Shown: piece by piece, positions 8,717 to 21,630 of the stretch
Layout of the letters: each line of letters opens with the position of its first letter
Position numbering within the stretch: the stretch's first letter is position 1
Assembly: GCA_022820505.1 (NCBI GenBank)
Contig: JAJEFK010000053.1
Span: 103,624 to 167,623 of the forward strand
DNA length: 64,000 nucleotides
Direction of reading: 5' to 3'
Origin: Acidimicrobiia bacterium
GTDB lineage: Bacteria; Actinomycetota; Acidimicrobiia; Acidimicrobiales; Poriferisodalaceae
Notes under the pieces: generated by a model
Seen by the model: only the letters and a program-made list of their open reading frames with translations
Database searches by the model: none
What the model was told of the DNA's origin: nothing
Made by a program: the position numbers and the translations under genes

Positions 8717-10461
8717 GCGCTGCCCTTCAAGGCCGCGTCGGCGTCGCCCTCGGGACCGAGGATGATGTCGTCGTTGGACCCTCCGGCCGGCACCATCGGG
8801 TACACCTTCTCCTCGGTGTCGACGCGGAAGTCGATCACCACCGGACGGTCGTTGACAGCGTTCGCCTTGGTGATGGCAGGAACGACTTCCTCCGCTGATT
8901 CAACCCGGATGCCGACGCAGCCCATCGCCTCGGCCCAACCGACGTAATCAGGGTGGTCGGCGCTGAGATACACCTCGCTGTAGCGCTCGGCGTAGAAGAG
9001 CTCCTGCCACTGGCGCACCATGCCCAAGTAGGCGTTGTTGAGGATGCCCACCTTCACGGGGATGTTCTCGGCACTGGCGGAGATCAGCTCCTGCGCAGTC
9101 ATCTGGAAACAGCCGTCGCCGTCGATGGCCCACACCGTTCGGTCCGGCCGGCCCACCTTGGCCCCGATCGCCGCAGGCACGGCGAATCCCATGGTCCCCA
9201 GACCGCCTGAGTTCACCCAGGTGTAGGGGTGGTCGAACTGCCAGAACTGGCTGGCCCACATCTGGTGCTGGCCCACGCCCGCCACGACGATCGTGTCGTC
9301 AGGAGTGTGATCACGCAGCTGCTCCACTACGTACTGCGGCTTGAGCGGGTGGCCGCTCGACGGCTGGTCATAGCTCAGGGGGTACTGCTCCTGCCAGCCG
9401 GAGACGGTCGACTTCCACACAGATCGATCCGCCATCGCATCGGTGACGGAGCTGCCGTCGCCGGGGCGCAGCGCTTCGATCAGCGCTTCGATCGCCACCT
9501 TGGCATCTCCGGCGACCGGCACATCGGGCACCCGCACCTTGCCGTGCTCGGCCGGGTCGATATCGACGTGAATGACCTTGGCAGCGGGGGCGAAGTGCGC
9601 GGGGTTGCCCGTGACCCGGTCATCGAAGCGCGCTCCGAGGTTGATCAGCAGATCGGCCTGCTGCATCGCTGTCACCGCGGTGTAGTTGCCGTGCATACCC
9701 GGCATGCCGAGGCACAGCCGGTGACGGTCGGGGAACACGCCACGGGCCATCAACGTCGTGACCACGTGGATGTCGCACATCTCGGCGAGCTCTCGCAGCG
9801 CTTCCGCCGCTCGGGCCTTCAGCAGCCCGCCGCCGGCGTAGATGACCGGACGCTCCGCCGTGCGGATGAGCCGGGCAGCTTCGGCAATGGCGGCCGGGTC
9901 GATCTCATGGCGGGGCCGGTAGCCGGGCAGGTCGACGCCGTCGGGCCAGTACCAGTCCATCGTGGCGTTGCTGACGTCCTTGGGCAGGTCGATCAGCACC
10001 GGGCCCGGACGCCCCGTCGTGGCGATGTGAAACGCCTCGGCCACGATGCGCGGGATGTCGGCCGGGTCGGTCACGAGGTAGTTGTGCTTGGTGACCGCCA
10101 TGGTGATGCCGGTGGTGTCGCACTCCTGGAAGGCGTCGGAGCCGATGGCCGACATGGCAACCTGGCCGGTCACGACGACCATCGGGATCGAGTCCATGAA
10201 GGCGTCGCACAGCGGTGTCACGATGTTCGTGGCTGCAGGCCCGCTCGTGACCATCGCCACGCCCGGCTTGCCCGTGACGTGCGCGTAGCCCTGCGCCATG
10301 TGGCCGGCGCCTTGTTCATGGCGCACGAGGACGTGGCGGATCGGCGAGTCGAGCACGGGGTCGTAGACCGGGAGGATTGCCCCGCCGGGCAGGCCGAACA
10401 TGACTTCGACGCCGCTCATCTCCAGGCTTCGCATCAGTGCCTGAGCGCCGGTGAGCTCCAT
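8707..10461 (-). CDS. ilvB: Acetolactate synthase, catalytic (large) subunit
   Basis: A 584-residue ThDP enzyme that condenses pyruvate with pyruvate or 2-oxobutyrate, the first common step of Val/Leu/Ile synthesis. The catalytic Glu is in [14 protein letters not shown] (about residue 49); a central FAD-binding-type domain follows; the ThDP motif runs from [10 protein letters not shown] to [10 protein letters not shown]. Homology begins at [10 protein letters not shown], and AGGAG 7 bases upstream fixes ATG 10461; the much longer upstream frame is untranslated leader. It is the first structural gene of ilvB-ilvN-ilvC. Its 5' leader contains a promoter, a short peptide and an intrinsic terminator. 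Confidence 0.97.
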   Translation of the reverse strand: MELTGAQALMRSLEMSGVEVMFGLPGGAILPVYDPVLDSPIRHVLVRHEQGAGHMAQGYAHVTGKPGVAMVTSGPAATNIVTPLCDAFMDSIPMVVVTGQVAMSAIGSDAFQECDTTGITMAVTKHNYLVTDPADIPRIVAEAFHIATTGRPGPVLIDLPKDVSNATMDWYWPDGVDLPGYRPRHEIDPAAIAEAARLIRTAERPVIYAGGGLLKARAAEALRELAEMCDIHVVTTLMARGVFPDRHRLCLGMPGMHGNYTAVTAMQQADLLINLGARFDDRVTGNPAHFAPAAKVIHVDIDPAEHGKVRVPDVPVAGDAKVAIEALIEALRPGDGSSVTDAMADRSVWKSTVSGWQEQYPLSYDQPSSGHPLKPQYVVEQLRDHTPDDTIVVAGVGQHQMWASQFWQFDHPYTWVNSGGLGTMGFAVPAAIGAKVGRPDRTVWAIDGDGCFQMTAQELISASAENIPVKVGILNNAYLGMVRQWQELFYAERYSEVYLSADHPDYVGWAEAMGCVGIRVESAEEVVPAITKANAVNDRPVVIDFRVDTEEKVYPMVPAGGSNDDIILGPEGDADAALKGSAPS

Positions 10462-10478
10462 GAAGATTCTCCTGAAAC

Positions 10479-10502
10479 AAAAAAGCCCCCCGAGCGGGAG
10501 GC
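10479..10502 (-). terminator. ilv leader attenuator (intrinsic terminator)
   Basis: On the minus strand, GCCTCCC (10502-10496), loop GCTC, GGGGGGC (10491-10485) and six T (10484-10479) form a 7-bp GC-rich hairpin followed by a U-run. It lies between the ilv promoter and the ilvB ribosome binding site, so its expected role is conditional termination. It is the clearest hairpin-plus-U-run that I found in the window. Confidence 0.9.
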
Positions 10503-10504
10503 AG

Positions 10505-10530
10505 GGCGAGCGCGGACGAAGCGGCTCGCC
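10505..10530 (-). promoter_or_regulatory. Competing leader stem next to the attenuator
   Basis: GGCGAGC (10530-10524, sharing its first G with the TAG of the leader peptide) can pair with GCTCGCC (10511-10505). The CGAGC part can instead pair with GCTCG at 10495-10491, which is the loop and inner stem of the terminator. The two pairings are mutually exclusive, which could provide an antiterminator. The pairings are seen in the sequence; the switching is inference. Confidence 0.6.
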
Positions 10531-10607
10531 TAGATGAGTACCCCTCCTGTCGCGCCGCGCCTCGCAGGCTCGGCCGGGCAGCCGGTTCGGCGTGCTGACG
10601 CGCTCAC
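10530..10607 (-). CDS. ilv leader peptide ending Val-Leu-Ile-stop
   Basis: A 25-codon frame from GTG 10607 ends GTA CTC ATC TAG, i.e. Val-Leu-Ile then stop, the three products of the downstream operon in consecutive codons. The stop abuts the competing stem, and the terminator begins 28 bases later. The start is placed at GTG 10607 because it lies 6 bases after the -10 CAGAAT, matching other leaderless-looking starts in the window; GTG 10613 would add two residues. A function in attenuation is inferred by analogy with branched-chain leader peptides. Confidence 0.72.
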   Translation of the reverse strand: MSASARRTGCPAEPARRGATGGVLI

Positions 10608-10613
10608 CGGCAC

Positions 10614-10642
10614 ATTCTGTCGGGCCGTTGCGGCGTCCACAA
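10614..10642 (-). promoter_or_regulatory. Probable ilvBNC promoter
   Basis: On the minus strand a -35-like TTGTGG (10642-10637), a 17-base spacer and a -10-like CAGAAT (10619-10614) are followed 6 bases later by the leader-peptide GTG. The transcription start would fall at or next to that codon. Confidence 0.6.
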
Positions 10643-10702
10643 CCTGCGGGGTGCCTGCGCCGCGGCCGAGCCTGCGCCCGCTGTGGAGGCGGCGGCTGGG
10701 CG

Positions 10703-10708
10703 TACATT
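10703..10708 (+). promoter_or_regulatory. -10 element of a probable leaderless promoter
   Basis: TACATT (TANNNT pattern) is followed by 6 bases and then the GTG of the sugar dehydrogenase lipoprotein. No Shine-Dalgarno sequence is present. It lies about 95 bases from the divergent ilv -10, so the two promoters share one control region. Confidence 0.5.
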
Positions 10709-10714
10709 GGCCGG

Positions 10715-12067
10715 GTGCGGGGCGGACGGCTGTTCAGCATCGCCGCCTGCGCTGCGGCCATCACTGCCGGGGCGCTGGCAGCGGGGTGTTCTGACATCGG
10801 CATCGACGAGGGCGCCGGCCCCGTCGTCGGCAGTCGAGACGGCGCGGGCAACGCCGCGACAAGCGAGCCTGCGACCACGCTGCCGCTGACCCAGACACCC
10901 GAGTACATCGCATCAAACACACCCTGTCCGCAGGGGTTGACCGAGTTGGGCGCGGTACCGCTGGGCGAGGCCGCGCCCGGGCGCTCAGCGACGCTGATGC
11001 CGTTCATCGACCTGGCCGAGGCGACGGTGATGGTCTTCGACAGCGCGGGCGCAGCAGGCGGCGGGTTCGTGGGCGATCGCCGGGGACGCATCTGGCGATT
11101 TGCACCCAACTTCGCAGCGCAGGCCGGCCGCGACTTCGGCGCGGTCATCAGCGCGGAGCCCGTCGCCGATTTCTCCTCGAACACTGCGGCCGAGCACGAC
11201 CAAGGCCTGGTGGGCATGACGCTGGGACCCGACGGGCGGCTGTGGATCAACCGAACCGACCGCCACGGGTCCAGCGTGCTCACGGTGCTCATGCCGAGCG
11301 CGGACAGAACGACGCTGGAGGGTCGCTATGCCGATGTGCTGGAGGTGAAGCAGACCAATGCACAGCACAACGGCGGCGACCTGCTGTTCGACCCGGATGG
11401 GCTGCTCTACGTGTCATTCGGCGACGGCGGCGGACTCGGCGATCCACGCCATCACGGTCAGAACCTCACCACCCCGCTGGGGGCTGTGCTGCGATTCGCA
11501 GTCGAAGGCGGCAGCAGCACCGATCCCGGCGACTGGCGCTTGACACCAGCGCCCGGCAATCCCGATCTCGGACCCGGCAGCGACCCGCACATCTGGGCCT
11601 ACGGGGCGCGCAACCCGTTCCGCATCTCGCTCGATGAGCCGACCGGCACGTTGTGGATCTCCGACGTCGGCCAACAGTGCATGGAAGAAGTCACGGTGCT
11701 TGGCCTCGACGAGGGCGGCGCCAACTTGGGCTGGAATGCCTACGAAGGCAGCCGGCGCTTCGTAGGCGACGAGCTTGCCAACCACCGGCCGCCCGATCTG
11801 GAATACCGGCATGGGCGGGGCCTGTGCGCCGTCATCGGGGGCCACGTCTACCGGGGCAGCCAGCTCGAATGGCTGGCCGGCCGCTATGTCTTCGCCGACC
11901 TCTGCGGGGGTGACATCTACGCGGCGGCGGTGGCGCCCGGCACGCAGCCTGACGAGGTCTGGCACTTGGGCGTGAGCACGCCGCGACCGGTCGGGTTCGC
12001 GGTCGACGCAGCGGGCGAGCTCTACGTGATCGACATGGAAATCGGCGTGTGGCGCCTCACCGGATGA
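10715..12067 (+). CDS. PQQ-type sugar dehydrogenase family lipoprotein
   Basis: A 450-residue exported beta-propeller of the glucose/sorbosone dehydrogenase family. A lipoprotein signal ([20 protein letters not shown]) ends in the lipobox LAAGC, so the protein should be membrane-anchored outside the cytoplasm. Family blocks include [49 protein letters not shown], the Asp/Gln-containing [12 protein letters not shown] and GGHVYRGS. It probably oxidises a sugar or aldose with PQQ, but cofactor and substrate are not provable here. GTG 10715 is chosen because the signal peptide begins there and a TACATT -10 lies 6 bases before it. A MATE exporter follows 34 bases later. Confidence 0.88.
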   Translation: MRGGRLFSIAACAAAITAGALAAGCSDIGIDEGAGPVVGSRDGAGNAATSEPATTLPLTQTPEYIASNTPCPQGLTELGAVPLGEAAPGRSATLMPFIDLAEATVMVFDSAGAAGGGFVGDRRGRIWRFAPNFAAQAGRDFGAVISAEPVADFSSNTAAEHDQGLVGMTLGPDGRLWINRTDRHGSSVLTVLMPSADRTTLEGRYADVLEVKQTNAQHNGGDLLFDPDGLLYVSFGDGGGLGDPRHHGQNLTTPLGAVLRFAVEGGSSTDPGDWRLTPAPGNPDLGPGSDPHIWAYGARNPFRISLDEPTGTLWISDVGQQCMEEVTVLGLDEGGANLGWNAYEGSRRFVGDELANHRPPDLEYRHGRGLCAVIGGHVYRGSQLEWLAGRYVFADLCGGDIYAAAVAPGTQPDEVWHLGVSTPRPVGFAVDAAGELYVIDMEIGVWRLTG

Positions 12068-12101
12068 CGCACGCAGCACCTACTGGGTCCGGGAAGTAGC
12101 C

Positions 12102-13412
12102 GTGTTTCGACGCACGGTCTATGACCGTGAGATCCTGCTGCTCGCAGTGCCGGCGTTCGGGGCGCTGATCGCCGAGCCGCTGTATGTGCTCACCGACAGG
12201 GCAATCGTCGGGAGACTCGGCACGCCCGAGCTGGCGGGGCTCGCCATCGCCTCGGCCATCCTGCTCAGTGCTCACGCAATTCTGATCTTCCTCGCCTACG
12301 GCACGACCGGCCTCGTCGGCCGGCTCGTGGGGGCCGGATCGCTGCGGCGAGCGGCCGAACAGGGCATCGCCGGCATGTGGCTGTCGATCGGGCTGGGCGT
12401 GGTCTTCAGCCTGGGCATGTGGGCCGGCTCGGGCTATCTCGTCGATGTGTTCGACCCGACCCCGGAAGTCGCTGATCACGCGCTCACGTACCTGAGGATC
12501 AGCCTCATCGGCTTTACCGCGTTGCTGGCGGGCATGGCGGCCACGGGCTACCTGCGAGGCACCCAGGACACGGTCACCCCCCTCGTGATCGCCGTGGCTT
12601 CAGCCGCAGGGAACCTGCTGATCGAACTCGTGCTGGTGTTCGAGCTCGACATGGGCATCGCCGGCGCGGCCTGGTCAACGGTCATCGCCCAGTGGGGTGC
12701 CGCCCTGGCCTTCGCCGTCGCCGTCCATCGCCACGTTCGGGCGGTTGGCGCGCGGCTGCGGCTCGTTGCTTCTGCGGCGTGGCGTTACGCCCGTGTCGGC
12801 GCCCAGATGTTCGTGCGCACGGCATCGTTGCGGGGCGCGTTCGTGCTGGCTGCGGTATTCGCGGCCCGTATCGGCACCACTGAGGTGGCATCGCACGAGA
12901 TCGGCGTGCAGATCTGGTCGTTCTTCTCGCTCGCCCTCGACGCAGTGGCGATTGCTGGTCAGGCCATGGTGGCCAAGGAACTCGGCGCCAGCCGACCCGA
13001 GGTGGCTCGCGCAGCCAGCGTCCGCATGATCGGCATGAGCATCCAGCTCAGCGCAGTGTTCGGGCTGTTTCTCGTACTGCTGCGCGGACCGCTGGCATCG
13101 ATCTTCAGCAACGACCCCGCTGTTGTCGCGCTCAGCGGCTTCATCCTGCTGTTCGTCGCCGTCGCGCAGCCTGTCAATGCCGCCGCCTTCGCCTTCGACG
13201 GCATCTTCATCGGCGCCGGCGACTTGGGCTTCCTGGCACGGGCGATGGCCGGTGCCGCGGCGGGTTTCGCGATCGTCGGCGGTGCGGTGCGCATCCTGGA
13301 TCTGGGCATCGGCTGGCTGTGGGTGGCGCTCACCCTGTTCATGTTCTTCCGAGCTGCGCCGCAGTGGGTCCGCTTCAGAGGCGACGCTTGGCTTCGCACC
13401 GGCGAGGACTGA
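12102..13412 (+). CDS. MATE family efflux transporter (DinF-like)
   Basis: A 436-residue polytopic membrane protein with about twelve hydrophobic segments and the MATE two-half architecture. Recognisable pieces are LAVPAFGALIAEPLYVLTDRAIVGRLGT at the start, GYLRGTQDT after the fourth helix and, in the second half, ASHEIGVQIWSFFSLALDAVAIAGQAMVAK. The spacing and Asp in LTDRAIVG resemble the DinF branch, which exports organic cations or drugs by H+ or Na+ antiport. The GTG start has GGGAAG a few bases upstream. It probably shares a transcript with the preceding lipoprotein. Confidence 0.9.
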   Translation: MFRRTVYDREILLLAVPAFGALIAEPLYVLTDRAIVGRLGTPELAGLAIASAILLSAHAILIFLAYGTTGLVGRLVGAGSLRRAAEQGIAGMWLSIGLGVVFSLGMWAGSGYLVDVFDPTPEVADHALTYLRISLIGFTALLAGMAATGYLRGTQDTVTPLVIAVASAAGNLLIELVLVFELDMGIAGAAWSTVIAQWGAALAFAVAVHRHVRAVGARLRLVASAAWRYARVGAQMFVRTASLRGAFVLAAVFAARIGTTEVASHEIGVQIWSFFSLALDAVAIAGQAMVAKELGASRPEVARAASVRMIGMSIQLSAVFGLFLVLLRGPLASIFSNDPAVVALSGFILLFVAVAQPVNAAAFAFDGIFIGAGDLGFLARAMAGAAAGFAIVGGAVRILDLGIGWLWVALTLFMFFRAAPQWVRFRGDAWLRTGED

Positions 13413-13436
13413 GCGCCCCGGCGACGATCCGGCCGA

Positions 13437-14858
13437 TCAAGCGTCGCGTCGAAGCGCGAGATACTGGTTGACGGCCTTGCCGTCGGCCTGGCCGCGGGTG
13501 GCTTTCATCACCGCTCCCACGAACACGCCGGCCACCTTGGCCTCACCGGCGCAGAACTTCTCCCACGCTTCGGGGTTGTCCGCGATGGCCTGATCGACCA
13601 GCGATTCGAGCTCGTCGGCGGCCATGGCTTCGAAGCCCAGCTCGGCGGCGATCGCCGCCGGATCGGCGGTGCCGGCGGCGGCTCGCTCGCACATGATCCC
13701 CAGCACCGTCTTGGCCTGCGTCGCAGTGAGCTGTCCTGACGTCTCCATCTGGACCAGCGACGACAGATGGTCGGAGCCAAGCAGTTCGGCTCCGTCGAGC
13801 GCCAGATTCTGCACGGCATGAGTCACGGTGCGCTTGGCATCAGCTCCCGCCTCGATGGCCCCCAGTACCACCGGTGCCAGGCCGCGGCCCACGATGACCT
13901 GGGCATCGTCGGGCTCGGCGCCGCATTCGTGCAGGCGTGCCCGCTGGGATGCTGGCAGTTCGGGCATGGCAGCGCGGACCTCGGCGATCCACTCGTCGTC
14001 GGGCACCAGCGGCACGAGGTCGGGCTCGGGGAAGTACCTGTAGTCGTCGGCCTCTTCCTTGGAGCGCAGCGAATGCGTGCGCCCGTCTTCGGACCAGTGG
14101 CGGGTTTCCTGGACGGGGGCGTCACCAGCGGCGTACAGCTCGATGTGGCGCTGAGCCTCGTAGTCGATGGCGTTGCGCAGCGAGCGCAGCGAATTGAGGT
14201 TCTTGACCTCGCAGCGGGTGCGCAGGTCGGTCGAGCCGGCCGGCCGCACGCTGATGTTGGCGTCGACGCGCATCGAGCCCTCCTCCAGCCGGGCATCGGA
14301 TGCGCCGAGCGCCAGCAGAATCGCCCGCAGCTCCTCGACGTAGGCGCTGGCCTCGGCTGCCGAGCCGATGTCGGGCCGCGAGACGATCTCCAGCAGCGGT
14401 GTGCCTGCCCGGTTGTAGTCGACGAGCGCGCCGACGGCCCCATGGATGCGACCGTCCGCGCCTCCCAGGTGCGTCGTCTTGCCGGCGTCCTCTTCGAGGT
14501 GGGCCCGCTCGATCCCGACACGGCCGCCGCCGGGGACGTCGAGCCAGCCGTCGGAACAGATCGGCTGGTCGTACTGGCTGACTTGGTAGTCCTTCGGCAT
14601 GTCGGGGTAGAAGTAGTTCTTCCGGTGAAACACCGACGGCCGGATCTCGCAGTTGAGCGCGAGACCCACCGCCATGGCCAGTTCGACGGCGCGGCGATTC
14701 AGCACGGGCAGCGAGCCGGGCAGGCCCAGGCAGACCGGTGTGACGTTGGTGTTCGGCTCGTCGCCGAAGCGGCTGGGCGCAGCCGAGAACAGCTTCGTGT
14801 CGGTCGCCAGCTCGACGTGGACTTCGAGCCCGACCACGGTCTCCCAGCCCGCCGTCAT
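13437..14858 (-). CDS. gatB: Asp-tRNA(Asn)/Glu-tRNA(Gln) amidotransferase subunit B
   Basis: A 473-residue GatB, the kinase-like subunit that activates misacylated Glu-tRNA(Gln)/Asp-tRNA(Asn). It shows VVGLEVHVELATDTKLF, FHRKNYFYPDMPKDYQVSQYDQPI, HLEEDAGK, DYNRAGTPLLEIVS and the C-terminal YqeY-like tRNA-binding tail (LGFEAMAADELESLVDQAI). Its ATG overlaps the gatA stop by one base (TGATG), so translation is probably coupled. It is the last gene of the gatC-gatA-gatB unit. Confidence 0.97.
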   Translation of the reverse strand: MTAGWETVVGLEVHVELATDTKLFSAAPSRFGDEPNTNVTPVCLGLPGSLPVLNRRAVELAMAVGLALNCEIRPSVFHRKNYFYPDMPKDYQVSQYDQPICSDGWLDVPGGGRVGIERAHLEEDAGKTTHLGGADGRIHGAVGALVDYNRAGTPLLEIVSRPDIGSAAEASAYVEELRAILLALGASDARLEEGSMRVDANISVRPAGSTDLRTRCEVKNLNSLRSLRNAIDYEAQRHIELYAAGDAPVQETRHWSEDGRTHSLRSKEEADDYRYFPEPDLVPLVPDDEWIAEVRAAMPELPASQRARLHECGAEPDDAQVIVGRGLAPVVLGAIEAGADAKRTVTHAVQNLALDGAELLGSDHLSSLVQMETSGQLTATQAKTVLGIMCERAAAGTADPAAIAAELGFEAMAADELESLVDQAIADNPEAWEKFCAGEAKVAGVFVGAVMKATRGQADGKAVNQYLALRRDA

Positions 14859-16393
14859 CAGCTACCTGCCCCGGTCGTGCTGGCCGCGGCGGCCAGCGGC
14901 GGCTTCGGCAGCGGCGGTGCTGCGCGCTCCAGCGCGGCGGCCACCGTCAGCATCGCCTCCTCGCCCAGTGCGGGAGCCATGACCTGCACGCCCACCGGCA
15001 GATCCTCAGCGCCGGTTCCGAACGGCACCGACATGGCCGGGTCGCCCGAGAGATTCGACGGGATGGTGCAGGTGTCGCAGCGGTACATGGTCATCGGGTC
15101 AGCGCGCTCGCCGAAACGGAACGCCACGCACGGCGAGGTCGGCGACAGCAGCACGTCAAAGTCGGCGTAGGCGGCGTCGAAGTCTCGCCGGGTCAGCATG
15201 CGCACCCGCTGGGCCTTGCCGTAGTAGGCGTCGTAGTAGCCGGCGCTGAGAGCGAACGTGCCCAGCATGATGCGTGCCTTGACCTCGTCGCCGAAGCCGG
15301 CCCGGCGGGTCAGGCGGTTCATCTCCTCGACATCTGCGCCCTCCACCCGCAGGCCGTAACGGGTGCCGTCGTAACGCGCCAGGTTGCTCGAGGCCTCGGC
15401 CGGTGCGATGAGGTAGTACGCAGTGAGGCCGTAGGTGACCGCAGGCACCGAGACCCTGCCGACGGTCGCCCCGGCATCGGCCAGCGCGTCAGCAGCCTCG
15501 AGCACCCGCTCAGTCACGTCGGCGTCGATCCCGCCCAGCACCTCGCCTGCAGCATCTCCCAGCATTGGGCTACCGGTCGCAGCGCCGTTGCGGCCGCTCC
15601 CGGTCAGCTCGCTGACGACACCGACGCGCAAGCCCTCAACGCCCCGCGCCAGCGCGGCCTCAAAGTCGGGCACGGCTGCGGGGATTGACGTGCTGTCGAA
15701 CGGATCGTGGCCGCTGATCACACCGAGTGCCAGCGCAGCATCGGCGACATCGGTTGCGAACGGGCCGATCTGGTCGAATGAGCTGGCGAACGCCACGAGC
15801 CCGTAGCGACTGACGCGGCCGTAGGTGGGCTTGATGCCCACGATGCCGCAGAGCGATGCAGGCTGGCGGATCGAGCCGCCGGTATCGGAGCCCAGCGCCA
15901 GGGGCGCAAAGCCAGCGGCCACCGCTGCAGCCGAGCCACCGCTGGAGCCGCCCGGCACCCGCGCAAGGTCGTAGGGGTTGCGTGTGGGGCCGAAGGCCGA
16001 GTGCTCGGTGGAGCTGCCCATCGCGAACTCGTCGAGGTTGGTTTTGCCGATCATCACGGCACCGGCGGCCGTCATGGCCTGCACGACCGTGGCGTCGTAG
16101 GGAGGCCGCCAGCCTTCGAGCATCCGCGATGAGCAGGTGGTGGCGACGCCGCGCGTGCACAGGTTGTCTTTGAAGGCAACCGGAACGCCCGCCAGCGGTC
16201 CGGGGTCGCGGCCCTCGTCGACTGCTGCATCAATGGCCGCAGCAGCAGCGCGAGCCTGCTCGGCCGTCACGGTATTGAAGGCGTGGACATCGCCGTCGTG
16301 GGCTTCGATGCGACCGAGATATTCCTCGAGCACATCGGCAGCCCGCTGGGCGCCAGAGCGGATGTCGCCGGCGATGGCACGTGCAGTGCTCAT
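14858..16393 (-). CDS. gatA: Asp-tRNA(Asn)/Glu-tRNA(Gln) amidotransferase subunit A
   Basis: A 511-residue amidase-signature protein that releases ammonia from glutamine for transamidation. The catalytic triad is visible: Lys in [11 protein letters not shown], cis-Ser in [16 protein letters not shown] and the nucleophile in the [11 protein letters not shown] loop. Further matches are [14 protein letters not shown] and the C-terminal SGDPAMSVP. Length is slightly above the usual about 485 because of an insertion near residues 245-275 ([10 protein letters not shown] region). The ATG lies 30 bases after gatC. Confidence 0.97.
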   Translation of the reverse strand: MSTARAIAGDIRSGAQRAADVLEEYLGRIEAHDGDVHAFNTVTAEQARAAAAAIDAAVDEGRDPGPLAGVPVAFKDNLCTRGVATTCSSRMLEGWRPPYDATVVQAMTAAGAVMIGKTNLDEFAMGSSTEHSAFGPTRNPYDLARVPGGSSGGSAAAVAAGFAPLALGSDTGGSIRQPASLCGIVGIKPTYGRVSRYGLVAFASSFDQIGPFATDVADAALALGVISGHDPFDSTSIPAAVPDFEAALARGVEGLRVGVVSELTGSGRNGAATGSPMLGDAAGEVLGGIDADVTERVLEAADALADAGATVGRVSVPAVTYGLTAYYLIAPAEASSNLARYDGTRYGLRVEGADVEEMNRLTRRAGFGDEVKARIMLGTFALSAGYYDAYYGKAQRVRMLTRRDFDAAYADFDVLLSPTSPCVAFRFGERADPMTMYRCDTCTIPSNLSGDPAMSVPFGTGAEDLPVGVQVMAPALGEEAMLTVAAALERAAPPLPKPPLAAAASTTGAGS

Positions 16394-16423
16394 CGGACGC
16401 CTGCAGCGGGAAACATGGCCGTT

Positions 16424-16732
16424 TCAGGCTTCCTCGCCGAGCACCGGCGGCACTTCGAACTGGCCGCCGGACGCAGCGGGCGCCTGCTCGAGCACCTCGT
16501 CCCGGTCCACCGGCGAGCTCGCAACATCGTCACGGAACACGTTGCGGAGCGGATAGGGGTGCGCCAGCGGCGGCACATCGGCGAGATCCAGATCTGCCAG
16601 TTCGCTGGCATGCTCGAGCACTCGTCCCAGGTGGCCCGTGTAGTGCTCGATCTCGTCGAGAGTGAGCTCGATCCGGGCAAGCCGCGCCACATGCGCCACC
16701 TGATCCGTGCTGATCGCCGCCGCTTCTCCCAT
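16424..16732 (-). CDS. gatC: Asp-tRNA(Asn)/Glu-tRNA(Gln) amidotransferase subunit C
   Basis: A 102-residue GatC, the small subunit that wraps GatA and GatB. The family pattern VAHVARLARIELTLDEIEHYTGHL opens the protein, followed by LDLADVPPLAHPYPLRNVFRDD. Its presence with GatA and GatB, and the absence of GlnRS or AsnRS in the window, suggests the indirect route for Gln- and/or Asn-tRNA. Confidence 0.95.
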   Translation of the reverse strand: MGEAAAISTDQVAHVARLARIELTLDEIEHYTGHLGRVLEHASELADLDLADVPPLAHPYPLRNVFRDDVASSPVDRDEVLEQAPAASGGQFEVPPVLGEEA

Positions 16733-16759
16733 AGAGGCCGCGAGGGTACTGGCGCTGCC

Positions 16760-20499
<3,740 letters not shown>

Positions 20500-20503
<4 letters not shown>

Positions 20504-21630
20504 GTGAGATGTCCGGCGGCGGTCGCGCCGCCGAGCACCTCGTCGCCCGTGTAGAACACGACCGCCTGGCCGGCCGCGACGCGGCGCTGGGGCTCCACCC
20601 ACCGCAACTGGCCCTCGGCATCGAGGTGTGCAGGCATTGCCGGACCGTGCGCGCTCGTCTGAGCCAGCACGTCTCCCTCGACAGGTTCGCCGGCCCAGCG
20701 ATGATCGACCAGCCGGACGCCTGGTGCCGCCAGCTCGGAGGCGCCGCCCACCGTGACACGGCGAGCGGCGATGTCGACGTCGACCGCGTAGCGCCGCTGC
20801 GGTGCGCCGCCAAGGTCAAGACCCTTGCGCTGGCCGACAGTCACGAGCTCCACCGCAGGGGCGGTGCCAACGCGCTGACCCGCCGCATCGACCAGCTCCG
20901 CCGGATGCAGGCCGATGCGCTCGGCCAAGAAGCGCTCCCTGCCGGCGGCCTCGGTGATGAAGCAGACATCCTGGCTCTCGGGCTTGTGAGCAGTTCGCAG
21001 CCCGAGCTCCGCTGCGAGCATTCGCAACTCATCCTTGCGGTAGTCGCCGACCGGAAACCACAGGTCCGCCAGGTCGGCCTCAGAGAGCATGTACAGCACG
21101 TACGACTGGTCCTTCGCGCTGTCGGCGCCGCGCTGCAGCCGCCGCCCGCCGCCCTGAGTGCTGATGCGAACGTGATGACCCGTGACCAGGCGATCGAAGC
21201 CCAGGCGGCGTGCACGGTCCAGCAGCATGTCGAACTTGACGTGCCGGTTGCAGGCAATGCACGGGTTGGGTGTGAGACCGTGCCGGTGTGCATCCACGTA
21301 CGGCTCGACCACATCGCGCTCGAATTCGGCTGCATAGTTGAAGACGAAGTGGTCGATGCCGAGCTGCTGGCACACCCGGCGGGCATCGTCCACGTCTGAG
21401 ACCGCGCAGCAGCCCTGATCCTGCGGGCCGCCCCACAGTTTCAGAGTGACACCGACGACGTCGTGCCCCTCGCGCAAGCACAGGGCCGCGGCGACCGAGC
21501 TGTCGACGCCGCCCGACATGGCAACGAGCACTCTGCTCCTTGCACCGGCACCGTATCGCTTGGGGCTGGCTGCAGCGGCACTGTGCCACGCGGCGCCCCT
21601 CGCAGCGGCGCCGTGCCGGTCGGGAGTCAT
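20500..21630 (-). CDS. mnmA: tRNA-specific 2-thiouridylase MnmA
   Basis: A 376-residue enzyme that thiolates U34 of Lys/Glu/Gln tRNAs. The PP-loop ATP site AMSGGVDSSVAAA is at about residues 37-49; the catalytic cysteines lie in NPCIACNRHVKFD and ESQDVCFI; the tRNA-contact block GHHVRI and the C-terminal beta-barrel (TVGQRKGLDLGG) follow. The ATG at 21630 overlaps the cysteine desulfurase stop (ATGA). The first about 30 residues are Ala/Arg-rich and unconserved, encoded by a degenerate GC-rich repeat. The sulfur donor is presumably the upstream desulfurase. Confidence 0.96.

Noticed and set aside
10461..10642. A T-box riboswitch controlling ilvB
   Set aside because: I see no T-box core sequence or specifier-loop structure in the leader, whereas a Val-Leu-Ile leader peptide with a hairpin and U-run is present.
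8707..11292. ilvB extended upstream to 861 residues
   Set aside because: Conserved sequence starts at MELTGAQ with its own AGGAG. The upstream part crosses the terminator and promoter and is low-complexity.
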